Assembly: GCA_013360585.1 (NCBI GenBank) | Contig: JABWBH010000022.1 | Location: 1-64,000, forward strand | Direction: 5' to 3' | Length of the DNA stretch: 64,000 nt | Source of the DNA: Phycisphaerae bacterium | GTDB lineage: Bacteria; Planctomycetota; Phycisphaerae; UBA1845 | In this document: piece by piece, positions 46,241 through 55,536 of the stretch | Layout: each line of letters begins with the position of its first letter | How positions within the stretch are numbered: position 1 is the stretch's first letter | The notes under the pieces: generated by a model | Seen by the model: only the letters and a program-made list of their open reading frames with translations | Told to the model about the DNA's origin: nothing | The model's database searches: none | Program-made: the position numbers and the translations under genes

Positions 46241-49000
46241 TTACGGGCGGGGGGCGGACTCCCGCGACGCGCCGACCGCCGGACCTCGATCGCGTTCCGC
46301 CGGGTTGCCCGCTTCGTCAAGCTCGATCGGCGCAGGCAGCTTCAGGTCCGCAATCTGCCCGAGGATGACGTCGCGGTCGCCGACCAGCACGAGTACGCAT
46401 TTCTCCAGAGCGACGGCCGGTCGGGCCAGTTCATTAAGACGCGACGCGGGAACCGTGTTCAACGCCGTCAGATCCTCCGCCAGGCTCGAGAACGGCCGGT
46501 CCAGGTGCGCCAACTCGCCCGCGAACGTCAGCAACCCCGACAGCGACTCGATGCCTTCAAGCACGTCCGTCCGAACCTGCGCCTTCGCCTTCGCCGCCTC
46601 GTCCTCGCTGATGTCACCCCCGCGGATGCGATCAAACTCCGCGAAGAACTCCTTCAACGACGCGCCGGTCACTTCCGCGTGAACACTCGCGCCCGCCTGA
46701 AAGAACCCCGCACGCCGACCGAATACGTAGGCGCACCGCGCGCCGTAGGTGTACCCCTTGTCCTCCCGGAGATTCTGATTCAGCCGGCTGGTGAAGCTCC
46801 CGCCGAGGATCGTGCCGAACGCCTCCAGCGCGATGCGCTGCGGCGCGTCGTATGCGGGTCCGGGGGCGAAGAAACGCACGACGGTCTGCACAGCACCGGG
46901 GCGGTGCACGAGCACGACGCGCATCGCCCCTTCGGGCGCGCCCGACCAGGTCGGCTCCTCCCCCGCCTCCGGGCCGATCCACGATCCGAACACCGGTTCG
47001 AGCTTCGCCTTCATCTGCTCAGGGGAAAGGTCGCCAGCGGTGAGCAGGACCGCGCGTCGCGGTGAGTATGCGCGGGCGTGAAACGCCTTGACCTGGTCGA
47101 GTTCGAGCTTCTGCACGGCTTCGGGCGTGCCGTCCACCGGCCGCCCGTAAGGATGCGCGTCTCCGAAGAACGCCCGCAGCCCCACGGCGCCCGCCACCGA
47201 CGCCGGGTCGTCTCGCTCGGATTTGAGATCGTTGACCGCGTCGCGCTTCACGCGCTTCCACTCCTTCGCGTCAAACGCGGGGCGCATCACCGCATCCGCC
47301 ATCAGACCCAGCGCCGGATCCAGGTTCCGCGTGAGAATCTGAAGATCGACCGACGACCACTCTCGATCGACCGATGCGGAGAAGTCGGCGCCGATCGCCT
47401 TCAGCGCCTCCTCGAATTCCAGCGCCCCGCGCGACCCCGCCCCGGCCGAGAGCATGTCCGCCGTCACTGACGCCAGTCCGCAGGTCTCGAACGTGTCCAG
47501 CGACGCGCCGCCGTTGAACACGAACGAGACGCACGTCAGCGGAAGCGCCTTGCGCTCCCAGTGCTGCACTTTCAGTCCGTTGGACAGCGTGAACGCCGCC
47601 GGCTCCGGGAGCGTCACCTTGTCCGACGACGCGGTCTTCGGCGCCGCCGCGCGAGGATCCGACGGCGGAGCAGGAAGCTCCGGCAGCACGTGCAGAATCA
47701 ACCGGGCGTCGGGCGTGAGCACCTGTCGCACCCAGTTCCGCACGCCTTCCGCCGTCGCGTTACGGTAGCGGTCCAGGTCGCGCTTGAATCCGTCCGGTTC
47801 CCCGAACGCGAACTCGTACTGATTCAACATGTCCGCCCGCTCGAGCACGGGCTGCATGCCGTCGAGCATCTCGTGCTCGAGCGACGCCTTCTCCCGCTCG
47901 AGTTCCTCCTTCGACGGTCCCTTCTCGCGCAGCTCGGCGAGCACGTCGTCCACCGCCTTCTCGACCGCCGCCAGATCCGCCTCCGGCGGCGCGTCCACGA
48001 TGACGTGAAAAATCGACCCCAGCAGCATCGACTGCTGATACGCGCTGACATCGACGGCCAGCTTGTTCTCGCCGTACATCAGGCGCTGGTAGAGGCGGCT
48101 GGTGATGCCGTTGCTGAGCACCCGGGCGAGGAGGTCCATCTCCGCGTCGCCGTCGGCGTAGTGCTTCGGGCTGTGATACACCATCCAGACCCGAGGGAAC
48201 TCGACGTCGTCGCTCATCGTCGTGCGCTTGACGCGGTCCAGCTTCACGGGCGCCGCGGACATGTGCACCGGTTCGGACCCGCGCGGCAGCGTCCCGAAGA
48301 GCTGCGCGATCAGCGGCTTGATCGTCGCCGGATCGAAATCCCCGGCGACCACCAGCGACGCATTGCAGGGCACGTAGTACGTTGCGAAGAAATTCTTCAC
48401 GTCGTCGACGGTGGCCGCCTGAAGATCCTCGTGCGAGCCGATGACGGTGTGATGATAAGGGTGTCCCGCCGGGAACATCATCTCCGGGATGCGCAGCTCC
48501 GCCCGCCCGTAAGGCGTGTTCTCGGAGGTCTGCCGGCGCTCGTTCCGCACGACCTCGCGCTGTTTGTCCAGCTTCTCGAGGGTCATGTTCTCGCCGAGCG
48601 CCTCAAGCCGGTCCGCGTCGAGCCACAGCAGCGTCGGCAGCAGGCTCGACGGACCGAACGAGTAATAATTCGTGCGATCCTCGCTGGTCGAAGCGTTGTT
48701 CCAGCCTCCGCCGGATTCCATCAGAACGTCGAAGGCGTTGCCCGGAACGCGCGCGGTGCCCATGAACATCAGGTGCTCAAACAAATGCGCGAACCCGCTG
48801 CGCCCCGGCTGCTCGTCCTTCGAGCCGACGCGATACCAGAGGTTCACCGCAGCCACGGGGAGGGAGTGATCCTCGTGAAGGATGACCGTCATGCCGTTGG
48901 GAAGCGTGTACTTCTCGACGGATACGGTTTGTCCGACCGCGGACACGGTCGTGAGGAAAAGCGAAATCAGGATCCCTTTGAGAATCATGCTGCGCACCAA
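46241..49000 (-). CDS. M16 family zinc peptidase, two-domain
   Basis: This is a full-length exported M16 (pitrilysin/insulinase) metallopeptidase of about 919 residues. After a signal (MILKGILISLFLTTVSAVG) the active N-terminal half carries the inverted zinc motif HLFEH (residues 72-76) with LHEDHSLPVAAVNLWYRVGS ahead and EVVRNERRQTSENTPYG supplying the third ligand. The second half (from about 470) repeats the fold without a zinc motif, as normal. The TTG at 49000 has GGGAG 7 bases upstream; the downstream ATG at 48988 is an alternative. Substrates are peptides or small unfolded proteins in the periplasm. Confidence 0.9.
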   Translation of the reverse strand: MVRSMILKGILISLFLTTVSAVGQTVSVEKYTLPNGMTVILHEDHSLPVAAVNLWYRVGSKDEQPGRSGFAHLFEHLMFMGTARVPGNAFDVLMESGGGWNNASTSEDRTNYYSFGPSSLLPTLLWLDADRLEALGENMTLEKLDKQREVVRNERRQTSENTPYGRAELRIPEMMFPAGHPYHHTVIGSHEDLQAATVDDVKNFFATYYVPCNASLVVAGDFDPATIKPLIAQLFGTLPRGSEPVHMSAAPVKLDRVKRTTMSDDVEFPRVWMVYHSPKHYADGDAEMDLLARVLSNGITSRLYQRLMYGENKLAVDVSAYQQSMLLGSIFHVIVDAPPEADLAAVEKAVDDVLAELREKGPSKEELEREKASLEHEMLDGMQPVLERADMLNQYEFAFGEPDGFKRDLDRYRNATAEGVRNWVRQVLTPDARLILHVLPELPAPPSDPRAAAPKTASSDKVTLPEPAAFTLSNGLKVQHWERKALPLTCVSFVFNGGASLDTFETCGLASVTADMLSAGAGSRGALEFEEALKAIGADFSASVDREWSSVDLQILTRNLDPALGLMADAVMRPAFDAKEWKRVKRDAVNDLKSERDDPASVAGAVGLRAFFGDAHPYGRPVDGTPEAVQKLELDQVKAFHARAYSPRRAVLLTAGDLSPEQMKAKLEPVFGSWIGPEAGEEPTWSGAPEGAMRVVLVHRPGAVQTVVRFFAPGPAYDAPQRIALEAFGTILGGSFTSRLNQNLREDKGYTYGARCAYVFGRRAGFFQAGASVHAEVTGASLKEFFAEFDRIRGGDISEDEAAKAKAQVRTDVLEGIESLSGLLTFAGELAHLDRPFSSLAEDLTALNTVPASRLNELARPAVALEKCVLVLVGDRDVILGQIADLKLPAPIELDEAGNPAERDRGPAVGASRESAPRP

Positions 49001-49080
49001 GTTGCCGCTCCCTTCTGAATACACTCCGGAGTCTTACCGACATTTTACTCGGCGGAGTCGATCGCTCCAGCGCCGCCGTG

Positions 49081-50013
49081 TCAGCGCGCCACCGGCGCGG
49101 CGGACAACATCAGCAGACACGCCGTCCCCGCCGTCGCCAGATGTAGCAGGAACGGCACCAGCCAGGAACCGCCGCGCAACGCCAAATACGCCGACGCCAG
49201 CCCGCCCGGAACGGAGAGCAGGAACTCCCGCGGATCCTTCCCCCAGTGAACCAACCCGAAAAGAAACGTGGACATCAACAAGGCCGCGGTCGCTCCGTCC
49301 GGCAAACCCAGCCACCGCGTCACGCCGCGCCAGCCCCGGCCGCCGTCGCGCGCCTGGGCGAACCCCAGCCAGCGCAGGATCGCGATCGCCCTGCGTCCGT
49401 CCGGCATGCGATCCGGCGCCCCCTCGAGCAGGGCGGATTGCGTGGGGCAGGCGAGGCGCGGCTCCGGCCACCTTCCGCCGGGACAAGACAGAGCGAGGAC
49501 GACCCCGTGCAAATACAAGTGTTCGCCGAACATCATGACGGCGTAGCTGCTGAGGAACGTCGCCGGCGACGCTCGCAGGTCGCGGATGTAGTAGGGGACG
49601 AACGACGGGCTCGCCACCATCCAGATCAGGAAAGGCAGTGCGACCGCATACCCGACGATCAGAAGCCGCCACCCCTGGCGGTTCGGCCGGCGGGTGCCGT
49701 AATCCGACGGCCGACCGCGCCGCAGCAACGCCATCACGCCCGCGGGCGCGACCGTCAGGATGAGCGTGAAGTAGACCGCGTTCGCCGCGTGGCGCTTCAC
49801 CGCCGGCGACGGGGCGGATCCCGTCCAACGCACCGTCGCGCGCTCGATCCCGTCGCCGATCCGGTCAAAGAGCGCCTTGCGCACGGCCAACCAGCCGTCC
49901 GCCCACCCGTCCGGAAGCGCCTCGCGCGGCGGAACCACGAGAAACAAGCCGGTGTAGAGAATCAGCGCCGCCGCAAAGGCCATCCGCGCGACGCCCGGTC
50001 GGTCGCGGTTCAC
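49081..50013 (-). CDS. CPBP-like membrane protease, degenerate
   Basis: This 310-residue membrane protein has about seven helices. The expected EExxxR motif reads GEHLYLHG, where the second glutamate and the arginine have become histidine, while later motifs FGLVHWGKD and LLHLATA are partly kept. It may therefore be an inactive or altered CAAX-type protease homologue. Its ATG overlaps the Hsp20 stop by four bases, so translation is coupled to that gene. Role unknown. Confidence 0.7.
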   Translation of the reverse strand: MNRDRPGVARMAFAAALILYTGLFLVVPPREALPDGWADGWLAVRKALFDRIGDGIERATVRWTGSAPSPAVKRHAANAVYFTLILTVAPAGVMALLRRGRPSDYGTRRPNRQGWRLLIVGYAVALPFLIWMVASPSFVPYYIRDLRASPATFLSSYAVMMFGEHLYLHGVVLALSCPGGRWPEPRLACPTQSALLEGAPDRMPDGRRAIAILRWLGFAQARDGGRGWRGVTRWLGLPDGATAALLMSTFLFGLVHWGKDPREFLLSVPGGLASAYLALRGGSWLVPFLLHLATAGTACLLMLSAAPVAR

Positions 50014-50468
50014 TCGCTGCCTTCAACCTTGATCGTCCGCGCCGTCGCGGACCGCGACTTGGGCAGCACGATCTCGAGCACGCCCTTGCGGCATGAGGCT
50101 GTGATCCGGTCAGGCTCGATCTTGTGCGGGATCGGCAGCGTCCGGGCGAACGCGCCGTAACGACGCTCGCTGACGAGTTTCTTTCCCGCCGCCGCCTCGC
50201 CGGAAGGCTCGGACTTGTTGCCGCTGATCGTCAGCAACCCCTCCGCGTAGGACACATCCACCGCGCCGATGTCGACGCCGGGAACTTCCGCCGTGACCAC
50301 GACGCGCTCCGCCTCGTCGCGCACCTCGACGTAAGGGATCCAGTCGCTTTCGCTGAAAGGGTTGACCCGCGCACCGGCCGCCCAGAGACGCTGGAACATC
50401 CGCTGCATCTCGTCCTGAATGTCCGTCATGTTCAGATGAATCTCTTTGCCGAAGGGATTGAAAGGCAT
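50010..50468 (-). CDS. Hsp20/alpha-crystallin small heat-shock protein
   Basis: This 152-residue chaperone has the alpha-crystallin domain: WIPYVEVRDEAERVVVTAEVPGVDIGAVDVSYAEGLLTISGNK, then RRYGAFARTLPIPHKIEPDRITASCRKGVLEIVLPKS (the GVLxI signature is intact). It should bind unfolding proteins without ATP. The N-terminus MPFNPFGKEIHLNMTDIQDEM is short and polar. It is followed by the degenerate CPBP-like gene with a four-base overlap. A palindrome lies 60 bases upstream. Confidence 0.93.
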   Translation of the reverse strand: MPFNPFGKEIHLNMTDIQDEMQRMFQRLWAAGARVNPFSESDWIPYVEVRDEAERVVVTAEVPGVDIGAVDVSYAEGLLTISGNKSEPSGEAAAGKKLVSERRYGAFARTLPIPHKIEPDRITASCRKGVLEIVLPKSRSATARTIKVEGSE

Positions 50469-50524
50469 GATCGATCTCCCCGAAGCCCCGGCCGCTCCGC
50501 CTCAAACGCGTTGCAGAATCGTCC

Positions 50525-50542
50525 CGCGGGCGTCAACCCGCG
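50525..50542. promoter_or_regulatory. palindrome upstream of Hsp20
   Basis: CGCGGG (50525-50530) and CCCGCG (50537-50542) flank CGTCAA, 57 bases ahead of the Hsp20 start. It could be an operator or a small terminator of the YceH gene upstream. It is not a CIRCE element. Confidence 0.35.
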
Positions 50543-50605
50543 CGGATTCCACGTGGAGTCAAGCGCCGCCGGGTCAAAGCCGGATCGTACATCCGCGCGT
50601 TGATT

Positions 50606-51259
50606 TTAGGTCTGAGACTCCAGCCGAGCAAGCCGCGCCTCCAGCGCCTCGATGCGGCGCTCGAGGTCGTCGAGACGCGGCGTGGACCCCGCGCCCTCAG
50701 GCGGCGACGGCGACGCTTCAAGGTCGCTTCGCGCCGGCGACCGCGAGATCATCTCCGTGTCCACCGGTCCGCAGAGCAGATGTGCGTAGCGATCCTCGCG
50801 CTGACCGGCGCCGCGCGGAATCAGCGTCACCCGCGGAGGGTCGGCCTGCATCAGCTCGGAAAGGATTTCCGTGACCGCCGCCGCATCCGCCAGCAACGTC
50901 ATCCGCGATCCGCGCGCCCGAAGCTCGGCGACGGTCTGCGGACCGCGCAGCATCAGCTCCGCCATCACCGCCTGCTTGCTCCGGCTCCAGCGCAGCAGCT
51001 CCACGCATTTGTGCTGATAACGGTTCGAGCGCGCCCCCGGCGACGGCGGTGCCTGATCGACCAGACCTTTGTTCCGAAGGAGGTTCAGCGCCCGGAAGAC
51101 CTGCCCCTCGTCATACTCCACGACCGGATCCCGGTTGCTCTTCTGGTTGCACCCGGCCGTCATCGCGTTGATCGTCAGCGGATAGGCCTCCGGCGTCGTC
51201 AGGGACTTCTCGATCAGCACGCCCAGCAGGCGCGCTTCCTCGGCGGTCAGCGTCTGCAT
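50606..51259 (-). CDS. YceH/UPF0502 family winged-helix protein
   Basis: This 217-residue protein is a two-winged-helix protein of the YceH (DUF480) family. LTAEEARLLGVLIEKSLTTPEAYPLTINAMTAGCNQKSNRDPVVEYDE is the family signature, and ELMLRGPQTVAELRARGSRM the second wing domain. The C-terminus has a short coiled coil (LDDLERRIEALEARLARLE). The start is ATG 51259, which has AGGGGG six bases ahead; an ATG six bases further upstream lies too close to that site. Function is not established. Confidence 0.9.
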   Translation of the reverse strand: MQTLTAEEARLLGVLIEKSLTTPEAYPLTINAMTAGCNQKSNRDPVVEYDEGQVFRALNLLRNKGLVDQAPPSPGARSNRYQHKCVELLRWSRSKQAVMAELMLRGPQTVAELRARGSRMTLLADAAAVTEILSELMQADPPRVTLIPRGAGQREDRYAHLLCGPVDTEMISRSPARSDLEASPSPPEGAGSTPRLDDLERRIEALEARLARLESQT

Positions 51260-51559
51260 TGTCATCCCCCTGTCGCGATCGGACGCCGCCTTCGCCGGGG
51301 CAGGCGCGGGCCGCGTTCTTCACCGGCCCCCTTGTACCCCCGCACCGTGCCGGTTTCCACCACGCCATCGCACGAGGGCCCGACCCGCCGCCCCACCCGC
51401 AGAGGATGCGCTTCAGGCGGCGCGATGGGGAGGACGATGAATCCGGGGAGTCGGCGCGCTCGCCCGTGGGGCGGGGACGCAGCCGCCGAGGTTAACCGGA
51501 CACTTGCCGCGGCGTAGCATGATCCCGATGCATGCCGAGAGGGGAGGGGACGGGCCGCA

Positions 51560-52447
51560 ATGATGCAACCCGACGTTCACGCCCGCGCGCCGCGCCGTCG
51601 CGCTGCGATCCGCGCCGGCGCCTTCGTCAGCTTGGCGGCGATCGTCGCCGGAACCCTGCTGCCCGCCGGGTGCGACGCCGTGATCGAGCGTCCGCAGCCG
51701 AGGCTCTTTTACTTCCCGCTGTCGATCGGCGATCGCGACATCGGCCCCGCTTTTCTCGATACCGGCGGCGAGTTCGAGGTTCTGCTCAGCGAACCCTTCG
51801 GGTTGCCGATCCAGGGCGAGCTGGAAGTCCTCGCGTTCGGCGGACGCGAGCACGTTTCCGTCACCGGGCCTTTCGATTACACCGTCGCGGGTCTGACGAT
51901 GCGGGGGACGGGGGCGATCGTCGGACTGTCCGCCTGTGTCTGCAACGGCGTCGGACTGGGGTTCCTTCAGAAAGCAAAAAAAGTCGTTCATCTGGATTTC
52001 ACGACCGGCGACGCCGCGCTGACCGATGAGGTTCCCGCCGACGCCTTCGGGTTGTCCTCCGCCCGCCCCGAGGGGCTGCTCCGGGATTTCTCCGGCTCCT
52101 TCATCGAAGTCGAAGTCTCGGACGGCGACCGCGCCGCCGTCCTTCACGCCCTCCTCGACACCGGATCGACGCGCACGGTGATGCGCGCGGGGATCGTCCC
52201 GCCGCAGCCATCGCGCGGCGCAGATCTCGTGGTGGTCACGATCGGACATCCCGTGCTGGGCGTCGCCCGCGTCTACGCCTCGACCTACGACACCGAGGGG
52301 CTGCCCGACATGATCATCGGCACGGACCTGATGGGCGCCTGGGCGGACACCTGGTGCTTCGACTACCGCGACGACGCCCGCACCGTCTGGGTCGCGGACC
52401 TGGCGGAAACGGGCGGAACCGCGACGGCGGACACGGCTTCGCAATAA
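51560..52447 (+). CDS. two-lobed retropepsin-like aspartic protease, probable lipoprotein
   Basis: This 295-residue protein has an N-terminal hydrophobic segment ending LLPAGC (Cys38), a possible lipobox. Two aspartic-protease-like lobes follow. Lobe 1 has FLDTGGEFEVLL (Asp67) and AIVGLSACVCNG; lobe 2 has LLDTGSTRTVM (Asp200) and DMIIGTDLMGAWADTW. Each lobe has the retropepsin order of a DTG loop followed by a hydrophobic-hydrophobic-Gly strand. Single-lobed enzymes dimerise, so this looks like an internal duplication resembling pepsin. DTGG in lobe 1 is an unusual active-site loop. It is transcribed alone, convergent with the propeller-repeat gene. Confidence 0.65.
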   Translation: MMQPDVHARAPRRRAAIRAGAFVSLAAIVAGTLLPAGCDAVIERPQPRLFYFPLSIGDRDIGPAFLDTGGEFEVLLSEPFGLPIQGELEVLAFGGREHVSVTGPFDYTVAGLTMRGTGAIVGLSACVCNGVGLGFLQKAKKVVHLDFTTGDAALTDEVPADAFGLSSARPEGLLRDFSGSFIEVEVSDGDRAAVLHALLDTGSTRTVMRAGIVPPQPSRGADLVVVTIGHPVLGVARVYASTYDTEGLPDMIIGTDLMGAWADTWCFDYRDDARTVWVADLAETGGTATADTASQ

Positions 52448-52477
52448 CCGAAAAAGCGACGGGCCTCGCTCCCGCCG

Positions 52478-53563
52478 TCACGGTCGTCCCGCCGGTCCGA
52501 TCACCTTGCGCAGGCGCGCGGTCCAGAGCACGGCCTCGGCGCGCCCTTCGGGGGAGCGGGCGGCGCCGGTGACGTAGACGCGCCCTTTGTGAACGCTGAT
52601 GCCTTTCGCGTTCGAGCGCGACCAGCCCGGACCCAGGACGGTCTCGAGGTTGACGTAGCTCGCCGGATCATCGCCGAACCAGACCCCGGCCTCGGCGTTG
52701 CCGGTGAAGTTGGCGTAGCCGCAGTGGAGGTCGCCCGTGGTGGCTTGGAGCCGCCCGCCGCGCGCGCCCGGCGGCGTGAGGTTGACATAGGATTCCGGCG
52801 ACCCGCGCCACAGGGCGGGAAACTCCCCGCTGAAGAACCGCGCCCGCCCGACCTGCACGTGCGTGCCGTCCTTCGCCACGCCCATTCCCAGGATCGCTGA
52901 CTCCAGACATCCTTCAGGGTTCATGTCCACGAAGCTTTCCGCGCTGCCGTTCCACAACGCGGCATGAAGCCCGCCGCCCTCCTCAGTGGTATCGACGCTC
53001 CCGCCTTGATACGTGCCGTCCGTGGCGTACGCGGTTGAGTGCCTGGCCCACGTCGGGTGCAGGTCCACGAAACTCTCCGGCGTACCGAACCACAAGGCTG
53101 CGTGCGGTAAACCGGTTGCCAGAAACGACGCGTACCCGACTTGCTGATCCCCGTTCGATGCATATGCTGCTGGGGCTGAGTAATCCGGCCCGGGGTTCAG
53201 GCTGATATAGGTCTTCGGTTGGCCAGTCCAGAGGATGGCGTGGGTGCTGTTGAGCGTCGACGAGAGGTACCCAACCTGGAACACCCCGTCAGTTCCGTAA
53301 ACCTTTCCCGAGTTCCACCCTTCAGGGAGCAGATCGACAAAGTCGTTCCGCCTGGCGTTCCACACGACCGGATGCGCGTAGTAGATGAACTCCCCGAAGA
53401 CCAGGATGTAGCCGCCCTGCCGGCGTTCCGAAGCGGCGTACGCCTGGGACTCCGTAATCCCCTCCGGGTTCAGCGACTCCCCCCGCCACTGGGCGAAGGC
53501 GGGGAACGTGCCCAGGACGAGGTTTGCTACCGCCGCACCAGGGACGACGGATCTGAGAAGCAT
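52478..53563 (-). CDS. exported propeller-like repeat protein
   Basis: This 361-residue protein starts at ATG 53563 with AAGGAG 8 bases ahead and a signal (RSVVPGAAVANLVLGTFPAFAQ). The rest is about seven repeats of 40-48 residues with the pattern HAALWxGxxESFVDLxP...AYATDGxxQGG, like HAF-type extracellular repeats and likely to form a beta-propeller. One unit is truncated. The upstream promoter is listed at 53600. Function unknown; it is probably secreted or surface exposed. Confidence 0.7.
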   Translation of the reverse strand: MLLRSVVPGAAVANLVLGTFPAFAQWRGESLNPEGITESQAYAASERRQGGYILVFGEFIYYAHPVVWNARRNDFVDLLPEGWNSGKVYGTDGVFQVGYLSSTLNSTHAILWTGQPKTYISLNPGPDYSAPAAYASNGDQQVGYASFLATGLPHAALWFGTPESFVDLHPTWARHSTAYATDGTYQGGSVDTTEEGGGLHAALWNGSAESFVDMNPEGCLESAILGMGVAKDGTHVQVGRARFFSGEFPALWRGSPESYVNLTPPGARGGRLQATTGDLHCGYANFTGNAEAGVWFGDDPASYVNLETVLGPGWSRSNAKGISVHKGRVYVTGAARSPEGRAEAVLWTARLRKVIGPAGRP

Positions 53564-53599
53564 GGCAGAAACTCCTTGCACGTAACGGCCAGCGGGCTT

Positions 53600-53629
53600 A
53601 TTATACCCAGCAAGGAGCAGGTTCGCCAA
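53600..53629 (-). promoter_or_regulatory. sigma70-like promoter
   Basis: On the minus strand TTGGCG (53624-53629) and TATAAT (53600-53605) are 18 bases apart. Transcription would start near 53593 with about 30 bases of leader before ATG 53563. The region is divergent, with the dockerin gene start at 53677. Confidence 0.65.
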
Positions 53630-53676
53630 TCGTGGCGTCGGATGCGCCTTCTGATGCCGCTTCATGGAGAACGCCC

Positions 53677-55350
53677 ATGTCCGTTTTGACCCGTCTTTTC
53701 GGTATGTTTTCGCCCCTTTCTTTGTTTTCAGTCGCCGCATTGGGCCAGTCCTACGCGGTGATCGGACCCGCGCGGCAGGTGAATCCGTCTGGATCCACCT
53801 GGCGCGAGTGCAGCGTCGCCGCGCGTTTCGGAAATCCTCAGGAAGTCGTCGCCGCCGCCAATGACATCCCCTCCGGGAGGACGGCTTACGGCGTAACGCT
53901 CAACGGCGGCTTGTCGTTCGTCAACGGGCAGATCCCCTCCTTCGGGCTGGATCCGTGGGTCGCGGCCGACCCGGTGACCGACGCGATCTGGATCACCGCC
54001 CTCGGCACGGGGCAGCAACCCTGCCAGGGCGGTTGTGTCGCCGTCGCCTGGAAGGCCCCCGGGGCGACGACGTTCAACCTGGGCTGCACGGTCTTTGACA
54101 CCGGCGCTTCGCCGCTCGGTCTGCCGGACAAGCCCGCGATCGGCATCGGCCCCAACGGCCAACACCATGTGGCGCTTCTGGCCAGCCGCTATCAGGGCGG
54201 TCCCGATCACGCCATGTGGAGCTCACGCGGAAACCCACCCGGTATTTGTCCGTGGGTGACGGATCGGGTGCAGCCGTTCGATAACCACAGCGGTCCGGAG
54301 TGGGAAGGCTGGGGATCGATCCCGGTCATTCTGTCCACGGGCCGGATCGTCGTGGTGACGCGCGACGAGAAGAAGTCCGGACAACAATACCAGTGGGAGT
54401 ACAACGGCGGGCTGCCGCACGTCGCCTACGCCGACGCGCCCAACCCGGACTTGGACTGGAAGCCGGATGATGAAGTGCCAATCCTGGTAGCCGAAGGGGC
54501 GGCCATTCAGCCGACGCAGATTCAGGTAGGCGATTCCGGCAACTTCCGCGGGGATTCGCCGTACGCCATTGATCGTCGGCAGTGCGCGCCGGCCATCGCC
54601 GTCGATCCGGACAACGATGACATCTACGTGGCCTTCTACGCCCGCCATGTCCCGGGATCGTTTCAGGATAATCTCAATACGGACATTTACATCTCTCGTG
54701 GCTTTGACACCGGCGGCAGCCTGGTTTTCCCAGGATTACCGGGGGATCCAAACCTCCTCCACCTCATCGACGAACTCCTCACCGGTCAGCCGGGCGGCGT
54801 GAAGGGTCCGGACCAGGTGATGCCGTCGATCGTGGTGGATGCGTGCGGCGGGGTCAACCTTGTGTTTTATGACAACCGCCACGACCCTGACCTCGCCGAC
54901 GACGTGCATTGGATGGATCTGTATTACGTGCGCATCACGGGCTACGGCACGCCGCAGCAGGCGATCCAGCAGGAGCGCCTCACGCCCGCGTCCTTCCGGC
55001 TGAACGATCTCCCCGGTCTGTTCCTCGGTGATTACCACAACATGGTCGCCGCCTCGCCCGGCATGACCAGCCCCACGCCGCTGGTCTACCCCGCGTATAT
55101 CGCCCTGGCCCAGGACGAGCAGGGTAACTGGACGCGGCAGAACTGTTATTTGCGCAAGATCACCATCTATTGCTCCGGCGACCTGAACCTCAACGGCGAG
55201 CTGGACGACGAGGACGTGCGGCTCTTTGACGCCGCGTTCGCCGAGAAGCGCTGCGAAGCCGATCTGACCGGCGATGACGTCGTGGATAACGCCGATGAGA
55301 AGCTCTTCCGGGAGATCCGCGCCAGGGGCTGCAACAGCCGAGGTCGATAG
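53677..55350 (+). CDS. exported protein with C-terminal dockerin-like domain
   Basis: This 557-residue protein has a signal peptide (LTRLFGMFSPLSLFSVAALGQ). Residues about 40-480 look like a sialidase-type beta-propeller (SLGAP-like PVTDAIWITALGTG, GSIPVILSTGRIVVVTRDE, PAIAVDPDNDDIYVAFY). The end carries two calcium-binding dockerin repeats, DLNLNGELDDEDVRLFDAAF and DLTGDDVVDNADEKLFREI, which bind cohesin modules or serve as structural Ca domains in planctomycetes. GGAGAA precedes the ATG. Catalytic arginines of true sialidases are not evident. Confidence 0.75.
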   Translation: MSVLTRLFGMFSPLSLFSVAALGQSYAVIGPARQVNPSGSTWRECSVAARFGNPQEVVAAANDIPSGRTAYGVTLNGGLSFVNGQIPSFGLDPWVAADPVTDAIWITALGTGQQPCQGGCVAVAWKAPGATTFNLGCTVFDTGASPLGLPDKPAIGIGPNGQHHVALLASRYQGGPDHAMWSSRGNPPGICPWVTDRVQPFDNHSGPEWEGWGSIPVILSTGRIVVVTRDEKKSGQQYQWEYNGGLPHVAYADAPNPDLDWKPDDEVPILVAEGAAIQPTQIQVGDSGNFRGDSPYAIDRRQCAPAIAVDPDNDDIYVAFYARHVPGSFQDNLNTDIYISRGFDTGGSLVFPGLPGDPNLLHLIDELLTGQPGGVKGPDQVMPSIVVDACGGVNLVFYDNRHDPDLADDVHWMDLYYVRITGYGTPQQAIQQERLTPASFRLNDLPGLFLGDYHNMVAASPGMTSPTPLVYPAYIALAQDEQGNWTRQNCYLRKITIYCSGDLNLNGELDDEDVRLFDAAFAEKRCEADLTGDDVVDNADEKLFREIRARGCNSRGR

Positions 55351-55536
55351 ACGACGCTCTTCGATCGAAGGAAGCCACACCAGGTCCGCCGCGTCGTGTC
55401 TCGCCTTGCACTTCGCCCCCGGCGCCGCGCGAGGCGTCACCTTCGAGAAAGCGGATTCTTCGTTATCTCTCCGCGAGGGTCTTGCCCCTCTGTTCGGTTT
55501 GACATTGGAGCGCGCGACCTGCAAGCTTCCGCCGAT

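Noticed and set aside
46126-46320. N-terminal extension of the LPS-kinase-like gene into the M16 gene
   Set aside because: The extension is arginine/alanine-rich and overlaps the M16 3' end; the kinase fold begins after the ATG at 46125.
50525-50542. CIRCE heat-shock operator upstream of Hsp20
   Set aside because: The palindrome has six-base arms with a six-base spacer and does not match the TTAGCACTC-N9-GAGTGCTAA consensus.
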